From positions 372,001 through 436,000 of the forward strand of contig NZ_MTZV01000002.1 in assembly GCF_002362315.1 (NCBI RefSeq): a DNA stretch of 64,000 bases. Reading direction: 5' to 3'. Source of the DNA: Paraburkholderia acidicola. GTDB lineage: Bacteria > Pseudomonadota > Gammaproteobacteria > Burkholderiales > Burkholderiaceae. The first letter of the stretch is position 1. Each line of letters opens with the position of its first letter. The notes under the pieces are model-generated. The model was not told the origin of the DNA. It saw nothing but the letters and a program-made list of their open reading frames with translations, and ran no database searches. Positions 1 through 6,900 of the stretch are shown here, piece after piece. The position numbers and the translations under genes were made by a program.

Positions 1-12
1 CGGATGCGCTAA

Positions 13-25
13 TTCTCATTGAGAA
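13..25. promoter_or_regulatory. short perfect palindrome near the left edge
   Basis: TTCTCA-T-TGAGAA is a perfect 13-bp inverted repeat in an AT-rich patch. It could be an operator for a gene lying to the left of the window, and it resembles half of a Fur-type box (AATGAGAA), but it lacks the full 19-bp Fur pattern. Nothing else is visible in bases 1-92. Confidence 0.2.
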
Positions 26-92
26 AAATTGAAGATTAAGCGACGTGTGTCGAACGGTGCGCTTTACTGTATTCCGTAGTGCGAATACTCGA

Positions 93-473
93 TCAACGCG
101 AAGCCGGTGCTCCGGCGAGTCGAAGAGCAAGCGCATCGAGGTCCGGCACGAACCACACCGCCGCGCCGCGATTCGACTCACGCACGAAGTCGTTCAACGC
201 GGTACTACGCGCCAGATGCCGCGACAGATCCCCGACAATCGCCACCTGCACCCGGTAATTCACGAACTTCTGCAACACGGTTCCTGCAAGCCGTGTATGC
301 AGCGCGAAGAAATCGTCGCTCAACCGTTCAACAGGTATCGCGATCCAGCTCGCATCGTGTGCCCATATCTGCTCGAGCAAAGCATTGGCATCCGGTTCGC
401 TAGTGATCGATGCAGCATCGGCGGAAAAGACAAGTACCTGCACACCGTTAAGTGTTTTGATGACATCGGGCAT
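93..473 (-). CDS. DUF4180 domain-containing protein
   Basis: The 126-residue protein fits the DUF4180 family over its whole length. The family core is visible about residues 44-115: a stretch ending LAGTVLQKFVNYRVQVAIVGD, a short Ser/Thr segment and an ESNRG-AVWFV block near the end. No signal peptide or membrane segment is seen, so it should be cytosolic. The family has no established function. A GAGGAG ribosome-binding site lies about 13 bases before the ATG, a little far. It follows lysR by 68 bases on the same strand and may be read through from it. It has no catalytic motif I recognise. Confidence 0.85.
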   Translation of the reverse strand: MPDVIKTLNGVQVLVFSADAASITSEPDANALLEQIWAHDASWIAIPVERLSDDFFALHTRLAGTVLQKFVNYRVQVAIVGDLSRHLARSTALNDFVRESNRGAAVWFVPDLDALALRLAGAPASR

Positions 474-541
474 AGGCTATAAGCTCCTCTGAAATAACGC
501 CTGCGGTACATCGAACGGCAAACAGGACAATCGTTACGCGC

Positions 542-1456
542 CTAACGCGAACGCTCAAGATACGGCTGCATCAATTCCTCAAACCAGTCGATAAACACAT
601 TGAGCCTTCGCGATCGCTGCCGCCGATGCGGATACAGCGCGGACACATCCATCGACGCCGCGCGCCACTCCGGCATCACTTCCACGAGCCGCCCCTGATC
701 GATCAGATACTGCACGTCGAAGCGCGGAATCTGGATCAGGCCGACACCCGCGAGGCAACACGCAATATAGTTCTCTGCGTTGTTAACGATCACGCGACTC
801 GGCACCGCCACATGCGACACGTGTCCTTCGCCTTCAGCCAGATACTCCCATGGCAGTTCGCGCCCGGTCGTCGGCGATGCATAGCCAACCATCCAGTGTC
901 CGCTCTCCAGTTGCCGCGGATCGACCGGCACCCCATGTTCGTTCAGGTAACCGGGGCTCGCGCAATTGATCAGCGCGATACGGCCAAGCGGCCTGACGAC
1001 GAGACTGCTATCCGTCAGCTCACCCACGCGTATCACGCAGTCGACGCCCTCCTGGATCAGGTCGATCGAACGATCGGTGGAACGCAGCGCCAGTTGCAGC
1101 TTCGGATGACGCCGCAGCAATGCGGGCAACATCGGTGCGATCAGCCGACGCGCGATCCGGCTCGGCACATCGACGGTCAGGCGACCGGTCACATCGAGCC
1201 GCGCATGAAACAGTCCATCGAGTTCGTCCGCATGCGCAAGCAGTTCACGCGCGCGTTCGATCAACAGTAGGCCATCGGCGGTTGGCTGCACCGTGCGCGT
1301 CGTCCGGTGCAATAAACGCGTGCCCATCGCAGCTTCCAGTTGCTGGATCGCCGCGGACACCGTCGCGCGCGGTAGTTCGAGCCGGTTCGCGGCCTTGATA
1401 AAACTGCCCATCTCGGCGATCTGCACGAACACCTTCAGTTGATCGAGTCGGTCCAT
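542..1456 (-). CDS. LysR-family transcriptional regulator
   Basis: This 304-residue protein has the LysR layout: an N-terminal winged helix-turn-helix (about residues 1-60, with the typical RATVSAAIQQLEAAMGTRLLHR recognition region shifted as in the CrgA/aromatic subgroup) and a C-terminal effector-binding domain from about residue 90. Length is normal for the family. It likely represses or activates a nearby catabolic or stress gene in response to a small molecule, but no target can be named. It lies 62 bases downstream of the HxlR gene on the same strand, so the two regulators may be co-transcribed. The effector is unknown. Confidence 0.9.
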   Translation of the reverse strand: MDRLDQLKVFVQIAEMGSFIKAANRLELPRATVSAAIQQLEAAMGTRLLHRTTRTVQPTADGLLLIERARELLAHADELDGLFHARLDVTGRLTVDVPSRIARRLIAPMLPALLRRHPKLQLALRSTDRSIDLIQEGVDCVIRVGELTDSSLVVRPLGRIALINCASPGYLNEHGVPVDPRQLESGHWMVGYASPTTGRELPWEYLAEGEGHVSHVAVPSRVIVNNAENYIACCLAGVGLIQIPRFDVQYLIDQGRLVEVMPEWRAASMDVSALYPHRRQRSRRLNVFIDWFEELMQPYLERSR

Positions 1457-1518
1457 ATCCTTTTCGGCCGGGTCAATTCTGGGTGGACATCAATAAGGCA
1501 GGAGACGTGTGGAGCGGT

Positions 1519-1950
1519 TCAAGGAACCGCTTCAAACCCTCTACTCGCCTGTCTCTCCTCCCTGTCGAACCGACGCTGTGCGGCGTCGATCTCGTCTATG
1601 TGCTCGCACGCCCAACTGCCCAGCACCAGAACAGGATGGCTCAGCGACTGCCCAAGCGCCGTCAGTGCATATTCGACCTGTGGCGGTCGGGTGGGCAATA
1701 TCGACCGCGAGACGATGCCATCGCGCTCCAGCGCTCGCAACGTGCGAGCCAGCATCTGCTGGGAGACGCCTTCAAGGCAGCGCTTGATCACGTTGAAACG
1801 GTTCGGCCCACGATGGAGCAACACGATGATCAGCACGCTCCACTTGTCGCCGACACGCGCGAGGACCCTGCCCACTCGACGGGAGTCCCGAAGGACAGCA
1901 CGGTCATCCAGGTGTGACCATGACGCCGAAATGTGCGTTTCTGTTTCCAT
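1519..1950 (-). CDS. HxlR-family winged-helix transcriptional regulator
   Basis: A 143-residue protein with the HxlR/DUF24 winged-helix signature: GDKWSVLIIVLL opening the helix bundle, then RFNVIKR, the recognition helix region GVSQQMLARTLRALERDG, and the wing PQVEYALTALG. HxlR proteins are small dimeric regulators that often sense redox or electrophiles and control a divergent oxidoreductase. A divergent SDR gene starts 89 bases away, which makes that SDR the likely target. I chose the ATG at 1950 because GGAG sits about 7 bases upstream; an in-frame start at 1998 has no such support. A small hairpin (1513-1531) overlaps the stop codon. Confidence 0.88.
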   Translation of the reverse strand: METETHISASWSHLDDRAVLRDSRRVGRVLARVGDKWSVLIIVLLHRGPNRFNVIKRCLEGVSQQMLARTLRALERDGIVSRSILPTRPPQVEYALTALGQSLSHPVLVLGSWACEHIDEIDAAQRRFDREERQASRGFEAVP

Positions 1951-2039
1951 GACGTAACTCCTACACTGCGATTCAGCCGCCTGGTCCAGGCGACACAAGA
2001 TTGATATGACATCACAGATCGGGAACGGACAGGTTATCC
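1951..2039. promoter_or_regulatory. divergent promoter region hxlR / SDR
   Basis: This 89-bp gap separates two divergently transcribed genes, the HxlR regulator and an SDR. HxlR-type regulators commonly bind such a shared intergenic region. I see no single convincing operator palindrome, so the assignment rests on gene arrangement. Confidence 0.4.
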
Positions 2040-2894
2040 ATGAAGAAAACCATTGCAGTCGTCACGGGCGCAAGCCGCGGAGCAGGAAAGGGGATCGCGC
2101 TTGCGCTGGGGCAGGCCGGCATGACCGTCTATGTGACGGGTCGCAGCGTGACCGAAGATGATTCGCCATTCGGCGGAACCGTGGCCACAACCGCGAAACT
2201 TATCGATGAAGCAGGCGGTGAAGGAATCCCCGTTGTCGTCGATCATGCGGACGATCAGGCTGTCGCAGCGTTTTTCGAGCGCATTCGAAACGAGCACGGG
2301 CGGCTCGATATTCTCGTCAACAACGCGGCGCACGTCGGTGAGTTGCCGTCGCCTGGTGGCTTCTGGCAGAAATCGCTGAATGCGGCAGACCTGATCACGG
2401 TGGGTCTGCGGTCACACTTCGTCGCGAGTTACTACGCGGCACCTTTGCTGATCCGCAACGGCGAGGGATTGATCGTGAACACCGGCCATTACGGGTCCGT
2501 TTGCTATCACCACGGTCCGGCGTATGGCGCGCAAAAAGCCGGAGCCGACAAGATGGCCGCCGACATGGCAAGGGAACTGCGCGAACACAATGTCGCGGCG
2601 ATCTCGATCTGGATGGGCGGCCTCGATACGGAGCGTGCCCGAGCGTACCTGGCGTCGTTCGCGCCGGAGTCGATGCCGGCCACGCGTCGCGAGTCGCCGC
2701 AATTCACCGGCAGAGTCATCGCAGCCCTCTATCGATCCGGACACAGGATGGCACTGTCGGGCCGTGCATTGATCGGCGCGGAACTGGGTGCGCTTCTGGA
2801 TGTGACGGACATCGATGGGTCACGTCCCCTTTCGCAGCGATACGTCAAAGGAGGACCGCCGGAACTCCACCCGTCGCTTCTGCCAGATTCATGA
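2040..2894 (+). CDS. short-chain dehydrogenase/reductase, DHRS1-like
   Basis: A 284-residue SDR oxidoreductase. The Rossmann nucleotide-binding motif TGASRGAGKGIA is at about residues 9-20, the NNAA motif follows near residue 95, and the catalytic tyrosine and lysine lie in YGAQKAG near residue 160. The Arg in TGR of the second strand (VTGRS) suggests NADP(H). After the catalytic motif the sequence follows the DHRS1 type (DKMAADMARELREHNV, then a WMGGLDTER segment) rather than the FabG type. The substrate is unknown. It is divergent from the HxlR gene, which probably controls it. Confidence 0.88.
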   Translation: MKKTIAVVTGASRGAGKGIALALGQAGMTVYVTGRSVTEDDSPFGGTVATTAKLIDEAGGEGIPVVVDHADDQAVAAFFERIRNEHGRLDILVNNAAHVGELPSPGGFWQKSLNAADLITVGLRSHFVASYYAAPLLIRNGEGLIVNTGHYGSVCYHHGPAYGAQKAGADKMAADMARELREHNVAAISIWMGGLDTERARAYLASFAPESMPATRRESPQFTGRVIAALYRSGHRMALSGRALIGAELGALLDVTDIDGSRPLSQRYVKGGPPELHPSLLPDS

Positions 2895-2898
2895 AGCG

Positions 2899-2979
2899 GT
2901 GAATGACATCGTCATGATCAAGTACAGAGGCCCGGCGTTTCCTTCCGAACTGGAGATCCGGTCGATCGTGTTGAAGTAA
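2899..2979 (+). pseudogene. possible remnant of an SDR-like C-terminus
   Basis: A GTG-started 26-codon frame directly after the SDR gene ends with ...FPSELEIRSIVLK and a stop. The pattern (a hydrophobic helix, an acidic/hydrophobic strand, then IVL plus a basic residue) resembles the C-terminal end of NADP-type SDR proteins such as YdfG. It may be the tail of a deleted gene. It is too short to be sure; it could be chance. Confidence 0.2.
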
Positions 2980-3084
2980 GCCCCGGACGATTGCTAATTC
3001 CCGTCGAAAACTGACTCACCGCGTGGACTGAATCTCGATGATTGTTCAGGAATCAGGATAATTAATCCAGTATTCACTAGATTA

Positions 3085-3139
3085 TCTTTAACAATGTTTT
3101 GTCTAGACTGGAACGTCCCATCGTAACGAGGAGGTTTTC
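3085..3139 (+). promoter_or_regulatory. promoter and leader of the second SDR gene
   Basis: An AT-rich stretch precedes the SDR start. It holds CTAGA and TCTAG as an inverted pair about 20 bases apart (around 3078-3108), and a strong ribosome-binding site GAGGAGG about 6 bases before the ATG at 3140. The inverted pair could be a regulator site; no regulator can be named. Confidence 0.3.
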
Positions 3140-3913
3140 ATGGCAGATCATTCGCTCAACGGCAAGGTCGCACTCATCGCGGGCGGCGCCAAGAATCTGG
3201 GCGGCCTGATCGCCCGCGATCTCGCGGCGCACGGCGTAAAAGCGGTGGCGGTTCACTACAACAGCGCAGCGACGGCGGACGCGGCGGAACAAACCGTCGC
3301 GGCCATCAAGCAAACCGGTGCCGACGCGCGTGCATTTCAGGCCGATCTAACGACGGCGACCGCAGTCGAGAAACTGTTCACCGATGCGAAGAGCGCGTTC
3401 GGCCGGATCGATATCGCGATCAACACCGTCGGCAAGGTCCTGAAAAAGCCGTTCGTCGAGATCACCGAAGCGGAGTACGACGACATGTTCGCGGTCAACT
3501 CGAAGAGCGCGTTCTTTTTCATCAAGGAGGCGGGCAAGCATCTCGAGGACAACGGCAAACTCGTGACGCTCGTCACGTCGTTGCTCGGCGCGTTCACGCC
3601 TTTCTACGCGAGCTATGCGGGCAGCAAGGCGCCGGTTGAGCATTTCACGCGCGCGGCGTCGAAGGAATTCGGTGCACGCGGTATTTCGGTGACCGCTGTC
3701 GGACCCGGTCCGATGGATACGCCGTTCTTCTACCCCGCCGAAGGCGCAGATGCTGTTGCGTATCACAAGACCGCTGCATCGCTGTCGGGGTTCAGCAAGA
3801 CGGGGCTAACCGACATTCAGGATGTCGTGCCGCTGATCCGCCATCTCGTGACGGACGGCTGGTGGATCACTGGTCAGACGTTGTTGATCAATGGTGGCTA
3901 CACGACCAAATGA
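3140..3913 (+). CDS. short-chain dehydrogenase/reductase
   Basis: A 257-residue classical SDR. The catalytic YAGSK motif (YxxxK with the upstream Ser in VTSLLGAF) lies around residues 145-165, and the C-terminal GQTLLINGGYTTK is the usual end of FabG-type enzymes. The glycine motif is GGAKNLGG, lacking the normal TGxxxGxG first Thr, which is typical of a subgroup of SDRs with altered cofactor preference. VHYNSA after the second strand suggests NADP(H). Substrate unknown. A strong GAGGAGG ribosome-binding site supports the start. It converges with the uvrA-like gene. Confidence 0.88.
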   Translation: MADHSLNGKVALIAGGAKNLGGLIARDLAAHGVKAVAVHYNSAATADAAEQTVAAIKQTGADARAFQADLTTATAVEKLFTDAKSAFGRIDIAINTVGKVLKKPFVEITEAEYDDMFAVNSKSAFFFIKEAGKHLEDNGKLVTLVTSLLGAFTPFYASYAGSKAPVEHFTRAASKEFGARGISVTAVGPGPMDTPFFYPAEGADAVAYHKTAASLSGFSKTGLTDIQDVVPLIRHLVTDGWWITGQTLLINGGYTTK

Positions 3914-3932
3914 GCGCAGGCCACTCGCGCTG

Positions 3933-3971
3933 GCGTTCGCCGTGCCACTACTCCGCAGGCACGGCGAACGC
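3933..3971. terminator. bidirectional hairpin terminator
   Basis: A perfect 14-bp stem (3933-3946 with 3958-3971, 11-base loop) lies between two convergent genes, the SDR (ends 3913) and the UvrA-like gene (ends 3984). No long T-run follows, so it may act as a barrier to read-through rather than a strict intrinsic terminator. Confidence 0.6.
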
Positions 3972-3983
3972 ATCTTCTAACCC

Positions 3984-6900
3984 TCACCCCACACTAACCT
4001 GCGCTTCCACCGCAGGCTGATCGCCACTGCGCGCCAGTACCGGCGCCAACGCCTCGCCCGTGTGACTGCGCGCCACACGCACCAGTTGCTCCGGCGCGGC
4101 CGCTGCGACGATCGTGCCGCCGCTCGCACCGCCTTCGGGGCCGAGATCGATGATCCAGTCTGCTTCGGCGATCACGTCGAGATCGTGCTCGATCACCACG
4201 ACGCTGTGCCCCGCATCGGCGAGCCGGTGCAGCACGCGGATCAGCTTCGCGACATCGGCCATGTGCAGCCCGACCGTCGGTTCGTCGAGCACGTACAGCG
4301 TGTGCGGCGCCTTCTGTCCGCGTCGCGTGATGTCGTCGCGGACCTTGCTCAGCTCGGTGACCAGCTTGATACGCTGCGCCTCGCCGCCTGATAGCGTCGG
4401 CGAAGGCTGGCCCAGCGTCAGATAACCAAGCCCGACGTCCTTCATCAATTGCAACGGATGCGCGATGTTCGACATCGGTGCGAAGAACTCGACGGCTTCG
4501 TCGATTTCCATCGTCAGCACGTCGCCGATGTTCTTGCCGCGCCAGCTCACGGCGAGCGTTTCCGGATTGAAGCGCTGCCCGTGACAGACATCGCACGGCA
4601 CTTTCACGTCAGGCAGGAAGCTCATGCCGATCGTACGGACGCCCTGGCCTTCGCACGCGGGACAGCGGCCGTCGCCGGTGTTGAACGAGAAGCGCGACGC
4701 GGTATAACCTCGCGCCCGCGCTTCGAGCGTATCGGCAAACAGTTTGCGGATCGTGTCCCACACGCCGATATACGTCGCCGGGCACGAACGCGGCGTCTTG
4801 CCGATCGGCGTCTGATCGACTTCGAGCACCCGGTCGATCGCTTCCCAGCCGGTGATCGATTCGCAGCCCTGCCATACGTGGTTCACCGTGTACGCAGGAC
4901 GCGGTGCACTGCGCGCGAGCACGCTCGAACGACGGTTCGCCGCGGGCGCGCTCTGAACCGCGTTACGCGCACGCCGCGTGGCCGGCGACGACAACACCGA
5001 GCGGCCGACCGCATCGAGCAGGTTGGTCATCAGCACGTCGCGCGCGAGCGTCGATTTGCCTGAACCGCTCACGCCCGTTACGGCGACGAGCCGCGCGAGC
5101 GGAATGCCGACCGTGACATTGCGCAGGTTGTGCAGCTTCGCGCCGTGTACGGTCAGCCACTGCTCCGGCACCGCGGGCTTGTTCTTGCGCGCCAGCTCGA
5201 CGGTACGCCGCGGCTGCAACGGATGCGCAATCGGCCGGGCGAGAAACTGTCCGGTCAGCGACGTGGGCTGTTTGGCCAGGTCGGCCACACTGCCCTGCGC
5301 GACCAGCGTGCCGCCGCGCTTGCCCGCGCCCGGACCGATGTCGATGATGTGATCGGCGCGGCGGATCGTGTCTTCGTCGTGTTCGACGACGACGAGCGTG
5401 TTGCCCTTGTCACCGAGCTTGCGCAGCGCGTTCAGCAGAATCTGGTTGTCGCGCGGATGCAGACCGATAGTTGGTTCATCGAGCACATAGCAGACGCCCT
5501 GCAGATTGCTGCCGAGCTGCGCGGCGAGCCGGATGCGCTGCGCTTCGCCACCTGACAGACTCGGCGCGGCACGATCGAGGCTCAGATAGCCGAGCCCGAC
5601 CTCTTCGAGAAACTGCAACCGGCTACCGATCTCACTGACGACATCGCGTGCAATACCCGCGTCGCGCCCCGTCAGCTTGAGACCGTCGATCCAGCGACGC
5701 GTATCGCTAACCGTCCAGCGCGCGACATCGACGATCGCCTTCGAGCTGAACGTGACCGCGCCAGCAACCGGGTTCAACCGCGTGCCATGGCAGTCCGGAC
5801 ACGGCTCGTCGACTACACCTTCGGGTTCCTGTTCCTCCGACGGCAGGCTCTGCTCGCGACCGCGACCGTCTTCGATCAGTACGGTGTCGTCGTAAGCGGC
5901 GCGTTGCTCGCGCGTGAGTTTGAGGCCCGTGCCGACGCAGGTCGTACACCAGCCGTGCTTGCTGTTGTACGAAAACATCCGTGGATCGAGTTCCGGATAA
6001 CTGGTACCGCACACCGGGCAGGCGCGTTTGGTGGACAGCACCTTCACGTCGCCGACACGCGCAGTCACACGCCCTTTGCTTAACGCATCCTGCAAACCAT
6101 CGAGTGGCGCCAGCAGATGCATCACGCCCTTGCCGATTTCCAGTGTTTCGTCGAGCCGACGACGCAATTCCGCTTCATCGTCCGCCGATACGACGAGATC
6201 GGCGACCGGCAGTTCGATTGTGTGTTCGCGGAAACGATCGAGCTTCGGCCACGGATCCACCGGCACGAATTCGCCATCGACGCGCAGATGCGTATTGCCG
6301 CGCGCCTTCGCCCACTTCGCGAGATCGGTGTACACGCCCTTACGATTGACGACGAGCGGCGCAAGCAGGCCCACATGCTGGCCGCGATGATCGCGCAACA
6401 GTTGCGCCGCGATCGACTCGACGCTTTGCGCCGTCACCGGCGTGCCGTCGTGGATGCAGTGCTGGATGCCGAGCTTTACGTACAGCAGCCGCAGGAAGTG
6501 CCAGACCTCGGAGGTGGTCGCGACGGTACTCTTGCGACCACCGCGCGAGAGCCGCTGTTCGATCGCAACCGTTGGTGGAATGCCGTACACCGCATCGACT
6601 TCGGGTCGCCCGGCCGGTTGCACGATTGAGCGTGCATAGGCGTTCAGTGACTCAAGGTAACGGCGCTGCCCTTCGTGAAACAGGATGTCGAACGCAAGCG
6701 TCGACTTGCCCGAACCGGACACACCAGTGATCACGTTAAACTTGCCGTGTGGAATATCGACGTCGAGCGACTTCAGATTGTGCTCGCGCGCATTGACGAT
6801 ACGCACGACGTCATCGCCTTCGATCGCCCGGCGCGCGCGTGCCGCGGCGAGCGAGGTTTGCAACGGCACGCCATCGGTAGCCTCGACTGCAGCGCCCACC

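Noticed and set aside
13..25. Fur box at the left edge
   Set aside because: Only half of the consensus is present and no iron gene is visible; kept only as an unassigned palindrome.
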